In this document: in pieces, positions 12,240-23,347 of the stretch
Numbering within the stretch: the first letter of the stretch is position 1
How the letters are laid out: each line of letters begins with the position of its first letter
Assembly: GCF_963678635.1 (NCBI RefSeq)
Contig: NC_087064.1
Coordinates: forward strand, 72,293,465 to 72,357,464
Origin: Symsagittifera roscoffensis
Taxonomy: Eukaryota > Xenacoelomorpha > Acoela > Convolutidae
Direction of reading: 5' to 3'
DNA: 64,000 bases
The notes under the pieces: model-generated
What the model saw: only the letters and a program-made list of their open reading frames with translations
What the model was told of the DNA's origin: nothing
Database searches by the model: none
Position numbers and translations under genes: made by a program

Positions 12240-12895
12240 CTAAATGACGATAAAACATCAATTTACAAATGTTATTTACAATAAATGACATACAATTTGG
12301 TTCTAAACCATCATGAAAAAAAATTAGCCAATCACAGTTGACCTCTAAATTACTATTAAGATTAAAATACTTTTAACCTCTAAAATTAATTAAACATTTT
12401 GAAATTAATTCGTCTGGAATCTTCTGAGTCATAATTTCGATTTAGACATGTACGTTTTGAATAAAAAACCAAAAACATTTTGGGACTAAATTTTCAGTGT
12501 TAACTCCCTGCTCCTAAACTCATCGCGCGTGTTCAAGCCCGGTTTCTCTTTCCTGATATGTATTGCCTCTAGTGTTAGCAATTTTGTTTGGTTGTTTGAC
12601 CTATCTATAATTTCCCAACTAAGATCTGCGCTATTTCCCTCAAGTTGGCATTGCTGAAGGTGGAGGCCTACCGGTGAGTCTGCTTTCTTATGTTCCTCAA
12701 TTCTAGTGGTCAAATGTCGAACAGTTTGTCCGACATAGGTGGAAGTGCATCCACTACATGACAGTTTGTAAACCACTCTTGACTTGAGGTCATTAGAAAA
12801 TGCTGACTTCAGTGATGGTAAACATGATTGTAGTTTTCTTGTGGTGAAAACCACTTGAACATTCGTTAATTTTCGTAACCTGTTAGCAAAATATT
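12240..12895 (-). mobile_element. Penelope-like element 3' fragment with GIY-YIG endonuclease
   Basis: The minus-strand frame ending at 12486 matches the C-terminus of Penelope-like elements. It has a linker region (about 12895-12800), then the Cys-containing GIY-YIG signature (VVYKLSCSGC, TYVGQT, TRIEEH) and a downstream helix with EAIHI-KEKPGLN. About 245 bases of AT-rich 3' non-coding sequence follow. The RT part is absent, so the copy is 5'-truncated. It lies inside the RT/endonuclease ORF of the non-LTR element, with both flanks identifiable. Boundaries are approximate and no clear target-site duplication was seen. Confidence 0.75.
12486..12895 (-). pseudogene. GIY-YIG endonuclease domain of the Penelope-like element
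   Basis: About 135 residues. The GIY-YIG nuclease cuts DNA to start retrotransposition in Penelope elements. The domain shows the family's extra Cys-x-x-Cys between the GIY and YIG strands, the Arg of the TRIEEH helix, a Glu (EAIHI) for metal binding and the ending KPGLNTR. The open frame extends upstream to 12971, but that part is an out-of-frame reading of the host element. Nothing after the stop looks coding. Confidence 0.75.
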
Positions 12896-13213
12896 GGCTC
12901 TGGTTACGTCCGTTGGTTCGAGTCGTAAAAACAAATCTGCAATTTCGCTGTGAAAAATTGGCTCCGTCCAATTTTTTTGAATTTCATTTTCGGGAGCCAT
13001 TTCAGTTTTTCCAAGTTCAAACCACCGTTTAAGTGCATCATCATAGGTTCCATCCACATGCTCCAAACCAAAGATTTTGCTCAAGGCATCTTTCGCTCCT
13101 ACTGCTGAGGATAAGAAAGCGGGTAAAGCGAGTAGACGAGCGGAAGAAACGCCCAAGCCACCTTTGGCTGCCGGGAGAACTGCTTGTAAAAACTGGTTGT
13201 CATTCATTTTCAC
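12866..13213 (-). pseudogene. RT C-terminal connecting region, cut by the Penelope insertion
   Basis: The piece begins with a KGGLGV segment followed by Leu/Ala-rich helices, as in the region between RT and endonuclease of this family. Similarity to the element's own protein ends about 12890-12900, where a different coding sequence (Penelope GIY-YIG region) takes over in another frame. The RT protein resumes at about 12213. Confidence 0.55.
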
Positions 13214-13239
13214 GTTAGTGACCTTGCATAACGAATTTC

Positions 13240-14438
13240 TTAGATAGTTGTCGTAGCGTTCCGAAAAATCATTTTACAAAAAACAAGGGCTCGTACGCAA
13301 AAAATATAAGAGTTTTGGCATGCTAAAGCAATTTTTGGGAGGTAAAAACCATAATGGGCGTCTAGTTTGTCAAGGACATCCGAGATTTTTTCAAGCTCCT
13401 TAATTTTTTTGTCGAGCAAATCTTTTCGGCAAAGTTTGCCGATTGGAGATCCTAAAATGAGGAGTTCTTCCTTAGTTTTTCTTTTTATTTTGGGGCATAT
13501 TTTTCGAAATTGTGTTAAAATTGAATTATACTGTGTACTAGAAGTCGGTCCCAAAAAACAAAGTTCGCACTTCTCAGTGTTCAAGCTCAGGCCGTAAATT
13601 TGTTCCAATTTCAGAATGTTTTTAAGGTCCCGGAGTACTACCTTATAGTCGTCGGCTAAACTTCCATCATCTAAATACCAGATGCTAATTTTCGACTCCA
13701 AATGTTTGACTAATGTATGAATTGTTTCCGCAAAAAGGGTGGGGCTTCAGGATCACCTTGCTGAGTTCCGTCTTGTGACATTATGACAGAGCTTCCATAA
13801 AAAAGGTAACTAGGTTTAGCACACGCGCAATGGGTGTAATTATACAATTCGGGGCGATTTGAATAAACATGATTCAGCATTGTTTCTCTATTTAGAGAAT
13901 TAAAGGCATTCTTAAAATCTAGTTTTAAAAGAACAGTACATTTTGGGTTGTCGTCGCGTTCAATTAGGTTTCGAAACGAGTGCGCAGCTATTTCTGCTCC
14001 TCGTTTGGTACCGCATCCTACCTGTACGTTTCCGAAAAAATTTTGTCGCTCGGAGAGGGCCTTGCTATCAGCGCATTTAAACGCGATACGTCTCAGCGTG
14101 TTGCCTATGGCAATCGGTCTCAACCCTTCGTCTATCTTTATGAGGGCGATAAGCTTTGCGCCAAAAAAGAAAGGTCTTAGGGGTTCGGGTATTTTGCCAT
14201 TTCCAATGAGGTTTATGAGCTTAGTAAGCGATTTCAGAAAATTAAGTCCTGCACTGCCATTCGACTTACTAACAAGATCTTTAAAAACTTGAGGAACTAT
14301 TTTATCAGGACCTGCTGCTGATCCGTTCGGAAATGACATTATCGCTTTGTATAGTTCGAAATCGGTTACGAAAAGAATATCCAACTTTTCTGGATTTGGG
14401 GCTGCAAATTTGGCTCGCTGAGGGTGCTTAGACAACAA
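13240..14438 (-). pseudogene. Reverse transcriptase domain of the non-LTR element (one frameshift)
   Basis: The upstream piece (14438-13710) carries RT fingers and palm motifs: AAGPDKI, a GLRPIAIG-type motif, LKLDFKNAFNSLNR (motif A, first catalytic Asp) and the QQGDP turn (motif B). A frameshift near 13710-13720 moves the reading to 13701-13240, which starts with WYLDDG (motif C, catalytic Asp pair) and continues through the thumb. All three catalytic aspartates survive. The enzyme would copy element RNA at a nicked target. It cannot make a functional protein as it stands, because of the frameshift and the breaks on both sides. Confidence 0.8.
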
Positions 14439-14475
14439 TTTTTGATAGTTATCAGTTGAAAAAGGAGCAATTTTG

Positions 14476-14691
14476 TCATCCGAAGCAGCAAGTCTTATTC
14501 CTGCCCTTTACATTTTCTTCATCGAGCTTACTACTTATTAGCTTTATTCTCTGCTCGAGGTCTTTCAGAGGTGGGCTTGAAACTTGGGGATGGGGTTTTA
14601 GAAGTGACACGTCATTTGCTCGAACTTTTTTATTCATCAAAGAGCTCATGCTTGTGGTCTGTTTGCGTCCACTTCTTTTCGGTTGCTCCAA
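14476..14691 (-). pseudogene. Linker between PHD finger and RT (frame-shifted piece)
   Basis: A basic, low-complexity 71-residue frame continues the PHD-bearing frame after a shift near 14690 and ends in a stop at 14476-14478. The RT frame resumes at about 14490 in a third frame. It has no domain by itself and is part of one broken ORF. Confidence 0.5.
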
Positions 14692-15073
14692 AAAAAAACA
14701 AGAACGACGTTAAAAAAATTAGCCATTTTGTAACATCTTCGACATTGTAGACGATGTCATTTATTTTGTCCGACAGACTTTCCGCCAAGGGAACACGCGA
14801 GTCTTTTGGTACTCTCTTGAGTACTCGGACATTTGAGATGGTTGTATTAACATAATTGTCTAGCACTAAATCATTACCTATTGTTGCTTTATTAACAGAT
14901 TTTACATCAACGCATGAAGGACACTGAAACCATTGGGTTTTCTTAGAGTCACTAAGGGAAATATTTACACAACAGATATGATACCAACTAGAACAACAAT
15001 CACATCTAATCCAATTTATCAGTCCTGAAAGTTTTAAGCAATCTTTGCTTGTACACTCTTTGTTATTTCTCAT
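14630..15073 (-). pseudogene. PHD-type zinc-finger N-terminus of the non-LTR element
   Basis: The first ~60 residues hold a Cys/His pattern of a PHD finger (CDCCSSWYHICC, later CPSC), preceded by further cysteines (CTSKDC). A PHD finger at the front of RT proteins is known from several metazoan non-LTR families, where it may bind histone tails or the target. The frame then degrades near 14713-14700 at an A-rich run. The continuation is in another frame (14691-14476) and again shifts before the RT domain. The start at 15073 is the first ATG, directly followed by the finger. Confidence 0.65.
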
Positions 15074-15462
15074 CTTGACTCAGCATAAAGGTTAAAAAAA
15101 TGGATTTTGATTAGACTTTAGGGGACTGAACTAACCCATGATAAGCGGTTGGTGGGAATTTTATAAATCAGCAAATAAAAACTAAAAAAAAAGACAATTA
15201 AATTAATTTAAATTTTAAAATCGAATTTTAAAAATCAAAAACAAGGAACAATCTCAGCCGAGCTCAGTTGGTCCAGCGGTACACCACCAGACTCTTCAAG
15301 CCAGTTCCAGTTTCCCACCTCCCCACAGAAAGCCGCTTGACAGACCTGTCTCTAAAATCCCTCAGAGGGCGCTCCACAAACAGGCACAAACATCAAACAT
15401 AACAAATCTATTTAATAAGTTTATCACAACAATTATGCTAAAAGGTTTCGATCAATTGATAA
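15074..15462. other. Non-coding, with a weak tRNA-like segment at 15255-15325
   Basis: AT-rich flank of the non-LTR element. A segment beginning GCCGAGCTCAGTTGGTCCAG resembles a tRNA D-arm (A box), with a poor B box (AGTTCCAGTTTCC) about 45 bases on. It may be a tRNA-derived SINE head, but the fold is weak. Confidence 0.3.
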
Positions 15463-16563
15463 CAACGTGCTCAATTGATCGAAACGTAATCAACGTTGCT
15501 GTTCCCACTGTTGATTATACTTTTGGCCAGCTTTATTAGACCTAACAGGCCGGCAACTCGAAAGAAACAAGAGGAGATTGGTTCGAATATGGCGAAGATT
15601 GCAATAACGAATTGAAACTAGAGCAGTGTGGGCGAAACCCAGCCTGATGGTGTGAATATCTCCGGCATCAATAAGCAAAATAACAACGTGCTCAATGGGT
15701 CGAAACTCAATCAACGGTGCTGTTCCCACTGATGATTATACTTTTGGCCAGCTTGATTAGACCTAACAGGCCGGCAGCTCGAAAGAAACAAGAGAAGATT
15801 GGTTCGAATATGGCGAAGATTGCAATAACGAATTGAAACTAGAGCAGTGTGGGCAAAACCCAGCCTGATGGTGTGGATATCTCCGGCATCAATAAGCAAA
15901 ATAACGTGCTCAATTGATCGAAACTCAACCAACGTTGCTGTTCCCACTGATGATTGTACTTTTGGCCAGCTTTATTAGACCTAACAGGCCGGCAACTCGA
16001 AAGAAACAAGAGAAGATTGGTTCAAATACGGCAAAGATTGCAATAACGAATTGAAACTAGAGCAGTGTGGGCAAAACCCAGCCTGATGGTGTGGATATCT
16101 CCGGCATCAATAAGCAAAATAACAACGTGCTCAATTGATCGAAACTCAATCAACGCTGTTGTTCCCACTGATGATTATACTTTTGGCCAGCTTGATTAGA
16201 CCTAACAGGCCGGCAACTCGAAAGAAACAAGAGGAGATTGGTTCGAGTATGGCGAAGATTGCAATAACGAATTGAAACTAGAGCAGTGTGGGCGAAACCC
16301 AGCCTGATGGTGTGAATATCTCGGCATCAATAAGCAAAATAACAACGTGCTCAATTGATCGAAACTCAATCAACGCTGCTGTTCCCACTGATGATTATAC
16401 TTTTGGCCAGCTTTATTAGACCTAACAGGCCGGCAACTCGAAAGAAACAAGAGGAGATTGGTTCGAATATGGCGAAGATTGCAATAACGAATTGAAACTA
16501 GAGCAGTGTGGGCGAAACCGAGCCTGATGGTGTGGATATCTTGGGCATCAATAAGCAAAATAA
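15463..16563. repeat. Tandem array of five ~220-bp units
   Basis: The landmark TTCCCACTG recurs at 15502, 15723, 15941, 16162 and 16382, with spacings of 221, 218, 221 and 220 bp. Units are about 95% alike. Each unit contains TTTTGGCCAGC, AACAGGCCGGCA and ends with CGGCATCAATAAGCAAAATAAC. The short reading frames on the minus strand are repeated readings of the same satellite and are not genes. Confidence 0.9.
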
Positions 16564-17038
16564 CAAGTCATGGCCAGATTGCAACCCAAGACATTTGCAA
16601 CCCAAGTCCCATTCGTTACCTGTAGGCTAAATGGGCCGGGAACGCTATGCAATTTGAATTAGTATTGATACAAGAAACCACTGGAGATGAACCCAGAGAA
16701 GTTCTGCGAACAGTAATTCACGGCTAAAAAGTTGTAACATTTGCCCAGACATTACACAGTGACGGAGCGTAGAAAAAGTGGGTCTAGGACAAGCCGACGG
16801 GACTTGAAGCTGACCCGAGTCGAGATTTTTCACCTAATTTGAAGCAAGATTTGAGCGGTTTGAGCGGTTTTTTTAGACAATTACGCTCAAAATCTTGCTT
16901 CAAAATGGGCGGTTTGAGCGGTTTTTGAACGGTTTATCTAAAAAAAACCGCTCAAAAACCGCGCAAGATTTGAACGGTTTTGAGCGGTTTATCTAAAAAA
17001 ACCGCTCAAAAACCGCGCACGATTTATTAATAAAAAGT

Positions 17039-17111
17039 CGACCACAGAGGGATTCGAGCCCCAAATCTTACGATTGAAGGTCAAACGCCTTATCCGTTAG
17101 GCCATGCTGCC
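17039..17111 (-). pseudogene. tRNA-like sequence (satellite copy 1, altered anticodon arm)
   Basis: A 73-nt minus-strand sequence with a good A box (TGGCCTAACGGATAAGG) and B box (GGCTCGAATCC). The anticodon arm is altered compared with the copies at 20905 and 22131 (ACCTTCAATCG instead of ACTTCGAATCA), so the Arg anticodon is lost. Confidence 0.5.
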
Positions 17112-17751
17112 CTGAAACTAGTGTAGACTAACATCTGAAATACCTTTGCGATAGAGAGAGAGAGTTTTGATACCGAATGCGTGAAATCTGCGTGTAAGAC
17201 TGGAGAAATTGCCAACCTCTACGAAGAAGTCTACTTCTGAAGCGCAAAACATTTGACGTCATTATTGACTTCTCTAAAAGACTTCAATGATGCTGATATG
17301 GGGAGGGGGCGTGGGAGGTAGAAATTGGTTTTTTGTCAACTCATTGATCCAAACATTAAAAGTTTGTTAAGTTTTGAACTAATTTTGGTCTGGAAAGTCT
17401 GGACATGCCAAAGTTTTGTCGCGAAAGTATGGACATGAGTCTGGGACCTCGACCCGGGAAGACCGCTCAAAAACCGCTCAAAAACCGCTCAAATCTTGCT
17501 TAAAAAACCGTTCAAAAATCACCGCAAGAAATGAGCGGTTTTTGAGCGGTTTTCTAAGCAAGATTTGAGCGGTTTGAGTGGTTTTTTTAGACAATTACGC
17601 TCAAAATCTTGCTTCAAAATGGGCGGTTTGAGCGGTTTTTGAACGGTTTATCTAAAAAAACCGCTCAAAAACCGCGGAAGATTTGAATGGTTTTGAGCGG
17701 TTTATCTAAAAAAACCGCTCAAAAACCGCGCACGATTTATTACTAAAAAGT

Positions 17752-17824
17752 CGACCACAGAGGGATTCGTACCCCAAATCTTATGATTCGAAGTCAGACG
17801 CCTTATCCGTTAGGCCATGCTGCC
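17752..17824 (-). pseudogene. tRNA-Arg-like sequence (satellite copy 2, damaged B box)
   Basis: 73 nt with an anticodon loop reading TCG, but the T-loop is GGTACGAATCC in place of GGTTCGAATCC. Confidence 0.5.
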
Positions 17825-18976
17825 CTGAAACTAGTGTAGACTAACATTTGAAATACCTTTGCGATAGAGAGAGAGAGAGTTTTGATACCGAATGCGTGAA
17901 ATCTGCGTGTAAGACTGGAGAAATTGCCAACCTCTACGAAGAAGTCTACTTCTGAAGCGCAAAACATTTGACGTCATTATTGACTTCTCTAAAAGACTTC
18001 AATGATGCTGATATGGGGAGGGGGCGTGGGAGGTAGAAATTGGTTTTTTGTCAACTCATTGATCCAAACATTAAAAGTTTGTTAAGTTTTGAACTAATTT
18101 TGGTCTGGAAAGTCTGGACATGCCAAAGTTTTGTCGCGAAAGTATGGACATGAGTCTGGGACCTCGACCCGGGAAGACCGCTCAAAAACCGCTCAAATCT
18201 TGCTTGAAAAACTGTTCAAAAATCACCGCAAGAAATGAGCGGTTTTTGAGCGGTTTTCTAAGCAAGATTTGAGCGGTTTGAGCGGTTTTTCCAAAAAAAA
18301 ACGCCCAAACCGCTCAAACCGCTCAAATCTTGATGGAAAACCGCTCAAACCGCTCAAATCTTTAGCGGTTTTTGAGCGGGACCTCGACCCGGGGAAGGGA
18401 CTTCAGGCCGAAACTTAAACTTTACAAGCACCTCAAATCACTATAAGTTCATCTGTAAAATATAACTTTTCAAAAATTTCCCGGCATCAATAAGCAAAAT
18501 AACAAGTCATGGCCAGATTGCAACCCAAGACATTTGCAACCCAAGTCCCATTCGTTACCTGTAGGCTAAATGGGCTGGGAACGCTATGCAATTTGAATTA
18601 GTATTGATACAAGAAACCACTGGAGATGAACCCAGAGAAATTCTGCGAACAGTAATTCACGGCTAAAAAGTTGTAACATTTGCCCAGACAATACACAGTG
18701 ACGGAGCGTAGAAAAAGTGGGTCTAGGACAAGCCGACGGGACTTGAAGCTGACCCGAGTCGAGATTTTCCACCTAATTTGAAGCAAGATTTGAGCGGTTT
18801 GAGCGGTTTTTTAGACAATTACGCTCAAAATCTTGCTTCAAAATGGGCGGTTTGAGCGGTTTTTGAACGGTTTATCTAAAAAAAACCGCTCAAAAACCGC
18901 GCAAGATTTGAACGGTTTTGAGCGGTTTATCTAAAAAAACCGCTCAAAAACCGCGCACGATTTATTAATAAAAAGT

Positions 18977-19049
18977 CGACCACAGAGGGATTCGAGCCCC
19001 AAATCTTACGATTGAAGGTCAAACGCCTTATCCGTTAGGCCATGCTGCC
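18977..19049 (-). pseudogene. tRNA-like sequence (satellite copy 3, altered anticodon arm)
   Basis: 73 nt, identical in type to 17039-17111: intact A and B boxes, changed anticodon arm. Confidence 0.5.
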
Positions 19050-19678
19050 CTGAAACTAGTGTAGACTAACATCTGAAATACCTTTGCGATAGAGAGAGAG
19101 AGTTTTGATACCGAATGCGTGAAATCTGCGTGTAAGACTGGAGAAATTGCCAACCTCTACGAAGAAGTCTACTTCTGAAGCGCAAAACATTTGACGTCAT
19201 TATTGACTTCTCTAAAAGACTTCAATGATGCTGATATGGGGAGGGGGCGTGGGAGGTAGAAATTGGTTTTTTGTCAACTCATTGATCCAAACATTAAAAG
19301 TTTGTTAAGTTTTGAACTAATTTTGGTCTGGAAAGTCTGGACATGCCAAAGTTTTATCGCGAAAGTATGGACATGAGTCTGGGACCTCGACCCGGGAAGA
19401 CCGCTCAAAAACCGCTCAAAAACCGCTCAAATCTTGCTTAAAAAACCGTTCAAAAATCACCGCAAGAAATGAGCGGTTTTCTAAGCAAGATTTGAGCGGT
19501 TTGAGTGGTTTTTTTAGACAATTACGCTCAAAATCTTGCTTCAAAATGGGCGGTTTGAGCGGTTTTTGAACGGTTTATCTAAAAAAACCGCTCAAAAACT
19601 GCGGAAGATTTGAATGGTTTTGAGCGGTTTATCTAAAAAAACCGCTCAAAAACCGCGCACGATTTATTACTAAAAAGT

Positions 19679-19751
19679 CGACCACAGAGGGATTCGTACC
19701 CCAAATCTTATGATTCGAAGTCAGACGCCTTATCCGTTAGGCCATGCTGCC
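19679..19751 (-). pseudogene. tRNA-Arg-like sequence (satellite copy 4, damaged B box)
   Basis: 73 nt, same type as 17752-17824: TCG anticodon loop, T-loop changed to GGTACGAATCC. Confidence 0.5.
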
Positions 19752-20904
19752 CTGAAACTAGTGTAGACTAACATCTGAAATACCTTTGCGATAGAGAGAG
19801 AGAGTTTTGATACCGAATGCGTGAAATCTGCGTGTAAGACTGGAGAAATTGCCAACCTCTACGAAGAAGTCTACTTCTGAAGCGCAAAACATTTGACGTC
19901 ATTATTGACTTCTCTAAAAGACTTCAATGATGCTGATATGGGGAGGGGGCGTGGGAGGTAGAAATTGGTTTTTTGTCAACTCATTGATCCAAACATTAAA
20001 AGTTTGTTAAGTTTTGAACTAATTTTGGTCTGGAAAGTCTGGACATGCCAAAGTTTTGTCGCGAAAGTATGGACATGAGTCTGGGACCTCGACCCGGGAA
20101 GACCGCTCAAAAACCGCTCAAATCTTGCTTGAAAAACTGTTCAAAAATCACCGCAAGAAATGAGCGGTTTTTGAGCGGTTTTCTAAGCAAGATTTGAGCG
20201 GTTTGAGCGGTTTTTCCAAAAAAAAACGCCCAAACCGCTCAAACCGCTCAAATCTTGATGGAAAACCACTCAAACCGCTCAAATCTTTAGCGGTTTTTGA
20301 GCGGGACCTCGACCCGGGGAAGGGACTTCAGGCCGAAACTTAAACTTTACAAGCACCTCAAATCACTATAAGTTCATCTGTAAAATATAACTTTTCAAAA
20401 ATTTCCCGGCATCAATAAGCAAAATAACAAGTCATGGCCAGATTGCAACCCAAGACATTTGCAACCCAAGTCCCATTCGTTACCTGTAGGCTAAATGGGC
20501 CGGGAACGCTATGCAATTTGAATTAGTATTGATACAAGAAACCACTGGAGATGAACCCAGAGAAGTTCTGCGAACAGTAATTCACGGGTAAAAAGTTGTA
20601 ACATTTGCCCAGACATTACACAGTGACGGAGCGTAGAAAAAGTGGGTCTAGGACAAGCCGACGGGACTTGAAGCTGACCCGAGTCGAGATTTTTCACCTA
20701 ATTTGAAGCAAGATTTGAGCGGTTTGAGCGGTTTTTTTTAGACAATTACGCTCAAAATCTTGCTTCAAAATGGGCGGTTTGAGCGGTTTTTGAACGGTTT
20801 ATCTAAAAAAACCGCTAAAAAAAACCGCGCAAGATTTGAACGGTTTTGAGCGGTTTATCTAAAAAAACCGCTCAAAAACCGCGCACGATTTATTAATAAA
20901 AAGT

Positions 20905-20977
20905 CGACCACAGAGGGATTCGAACCCCAAACCTTATGATTCGAAGTCAGACGCCTTATCCGTTAGGCCATGCTGCC
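20905..20977 (-). tRNA. tRNA-Arg(TCG)-like sequence in satellite unit 3
   Basis: 73 nt. The A box, B box (GGTTCGAATCC) and anticodon loop CTTCGAA (TCG, Arg) are as in eukaryotic tRNA-Arg. The acceptor stem pairs 6 of 7 positions, two of them G-U, and the anticodon stem has one mismatch. It may be a functional gene amplified with the satellite, but a tRNA-derived repeat is more likely. Confidence 0.45.
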
Positions 20978-22130
20978 CTGAAACTAGTGTAGACTAACAT
21001 CTGAAATACCTTTGCGATAGAGAGAGAGAGTTTTGATACCGAATGCGTGAACTCTGCGTGTAAGACTGGAGAAATTGCCAACCTCTACGAAGAAGTCTAC
21101 TTCTGAAGCGCAAAACATTTGACGTCATTATTGACTTCTCTAAAAGACTTCAATGATGCTGATATGGGGAGGGGGCGTGGGAGGTAGAAATTGGTTTTTT
21201 GTCAACTCATTGATCCAAACATTAAAAGTTTGTTAAGTTTTGAACTAATTTTGGTCTGGAAAGTCTGGACATGCCAAAGTTTTGTCGCGAAAGTATGGAC
21301 ATGAGTCTGGGACCTCGACCCGGGAAGACCGCTCAAAAACCGCTCAAATCTTGCTTGAAAAACTGTTCAAAAATCACCGCAAGAAATGAGCGGTTTTTGA
21401 GCGGTTTTCTAAGCAAGATTTGAGCGGTTTGAGCGGTTTTTCCAAAAAAAAACGCCCAAACCGCTCAAACCGCTCAAATCTTGATGGAAAACCACTCAAA
21501 CCGCTCAAATCTTTAGCGGTTTTTGAGCGGGACCTCGACCCGGGGAAGGGACTTCAGGCCGAAACTTAAACTTTACAAGCACCTCAAATCACTATAAGTT
21601 CATCTGTAAAATATAACTTTTCAAAAATTTCCCGGCATCAATAAGCAAAATAACAAGTCATGGCCAGATTGCAACCCAAGACATTTGCAACCCAAGTCCC
21701 ATTCGTTACCTGTAGGCTAAATGGGCCGGGAACGCTATGCAATTTGAATTAGTATTGATACAAGAAACCACTGGAGATGAACCCAGAGAAGTTCTGCGAA
21801 CAGTAATTCACGGGTAAAAAGTTGTAACATTTGCCCAGACATTACACAGTGACGGAGCGTAGAAAAAGTGGGTCTAGGACAAGCCGACGGGACTTGAAGC
21901 TGACCCGAGTCGAGATTTTTCACCTAATTTGAAGCAAGATTTGAGCGGTTTGAGCGGTTTTTTTTAGACAATTACGCTCAAAATCTTGCTTCAAAATGGG
22001 CGGTTTGAGCGGTTTTTGAACGGTTTATCTAAAAAAACCGCTAAAAAAAACCGCGCAAGATTTGAACGGTTTTGAGCGGTTTATCTAAAAAAACCGCTCA
22101 AAAACCGCGCACGATTTATTAATAAAAAGT

Positions 22131-22203
22131 CGACCACAGAGGGATTCGAACCCCAAACCTTATGATTCGAAGTCAGACGCCTTATCCGTTAGGCCATGCT
22201 GCC
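22131..22203 (-). tRNA. tRNA-Arg(TCG)-like sequence in satellite unit 4
   Basis: Identical in form to the copy 1226 bp upstream (20905-20977), with the same intact boxes, TCG anticodon and weak acceptor stem. Confidence 0.45.
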
Positions 22204-22930
22204 CTGAAACTAGTGTAGACTAACATCTGAAATACCTTTGCGATAGAGAGAGAGAGTTTTGATACCGAATGCGTGAACTCTGCGTGTAAGACTGGAGAAA
22301 TTGCCAACCTCTACGAAGAAGTCTACTTCTGAAGCGCAAAACATTTGACGTCATTATTGACTTCTCTAAAAGACTTCAATGATGCTGATATGGGGAGGGG
22401 GCGTGGGAGGTAGAAATTGGTTTTTTGTCAACTCATTGATCCAAACATTAAAAGTTTGTTAATATTTGAACTAATTTTGGTCTGGAAAGTCTGGACATGC
22501 CAAAGTTTTGTCGCGAAAGTATGGACATGAGTCTGGGACCTCGACCCGGGAAGACCGCTCAAAAACCGCTCAAAAAGCGCTCAAATCTTGCTTGAAAAAC
22601 CGTTCAAAAATCATCGCAAGAAATGAGCGGTTTTTGAGCGGTTTTCTAAGCAAGATTTGAGCGGTTTGAGTGGTTTTTTTAGACAATTAGGCTCAAAATC
22701 TTGCTTCAAAATGGGCGGTTTGAGCGGTTTTCTAAGCAAGATTTGAGCGGTTTGAGCGGTTTTTCCAAAAAAAACGCCCAAACCGCTCAAACCGCTCAAA
22801 TCTTGATGGAAAACCGCTCAAACCGCTCAAATCTTGAGCGGTTTTTGAGCGGGATCTCGACCCGGGGAAGGGACTTCAGGCCGAAACTTAAACTTTACAA
22901 GCACCTCAAATCACTATATGTTCATCTGTA

Positions 22931-23347
22931 AAATATTACTTTTCAAAAATTTAGGCAAGTTTAGTCCATAATAAGAGTTACTCAAGACAATTAATCACTT
23001 AGGATTGGCATCCGTTAAAAAAATCAGCCGGTTTTTGAAATGCATGAATTATAAACAAGAAAATTGCCTTCAACATTACTTTAGTTTTTGACTTTCTGTG
23101 ACATTCGACCAGAATGTACGAAAATTCAAATTCAGAATTCGAAATTTTATTGATGCATCTGACTGGGACGATTAACCGTTTTTATAGATTAGCAGTGTTA
23201 ATCGTGCTTTTTAACGAACGAGGAAGGGTTAGTTTGAGCTAACATGGAAATTTTTAAAAATTCGTTCGAAAAGAAAGACACGTGACAACGTCAAAATTTC
23301 GCACACACTGAAAACGGCGAACACGGAAGAACAGAACTCTCAACGAG
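22931..23347. other. AT-rich spacer with a diverged LTR-like start
   Basis: No gene seen. At about 23097 it contains TGTGACATTCGACCAGAATG followed by about 150 bases loosely resembling the start of the LTR at 23348. It may be the front part of an older, related LTR. Confidence 0.4.

Larger units (their letters stand above)
11422..15073 (-). mobile_element. Non-LTR retrotransposon of the restriction-like-endonuclease type, decayed
   Basis: In minus-strand order it encodes a PHD-type zinc finger, a reverse transcriptase with a YLDDG active site, a connecting region, a zinc-knuckle and a restriction-like endonuclease. There is no apurinic-type endonuclease at the front. This domain order is that of early-branching (R2/R4-like) non-LTR elements in which the endonuclease follows the RT. 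At least four frame changes and an inserted Penelope-like fragment (about 12240-12895) show it is dead. Element ends and target-site duplications were not found. Confidence 0.75.
16564..22930. repeat. Complex satellite array of four 1.2-1.9 kb units with GAGCGGTTT/AAACCGCTC motifs
   Basis: The head sequence GTCATGGCCAGATTGCAACC recurs at about 16566, 18505, 20430 and 21655. The first two units (about 1.93 kb) each contain an internal duplication of about 0.7 kb; the last two (1226 bp) contain it once and are nearly identical to each other. Each unit carries dozens of GAGCGGTTTTT and AAAAACCGCTC motifs in both orientations, able to form long hairpins. Each also has a tRNA-Arg-like sequence, an (AG)n microsatellite of variable length and a unique-looking 350-bp spacer. 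No ORF is conserved across units. Confidence 0.9.

Noticed and set aside
15255-15325. Possible functional tRNA gene
   Set aside because: A-box-like start but poor B box and no good acceptor stem; at best a SINE-type remnant.
15463-22930. CRISPR-like array
   Set aside because: Repeats are hundreds of bases long with no short spacers, and the genome is eukaryotic.
15490-22931. Repeated ~62-78-codon frames in the satellites
   Set aside because: They follow the satellite periodicity, are not conserved in frame between all units and have no protein features.
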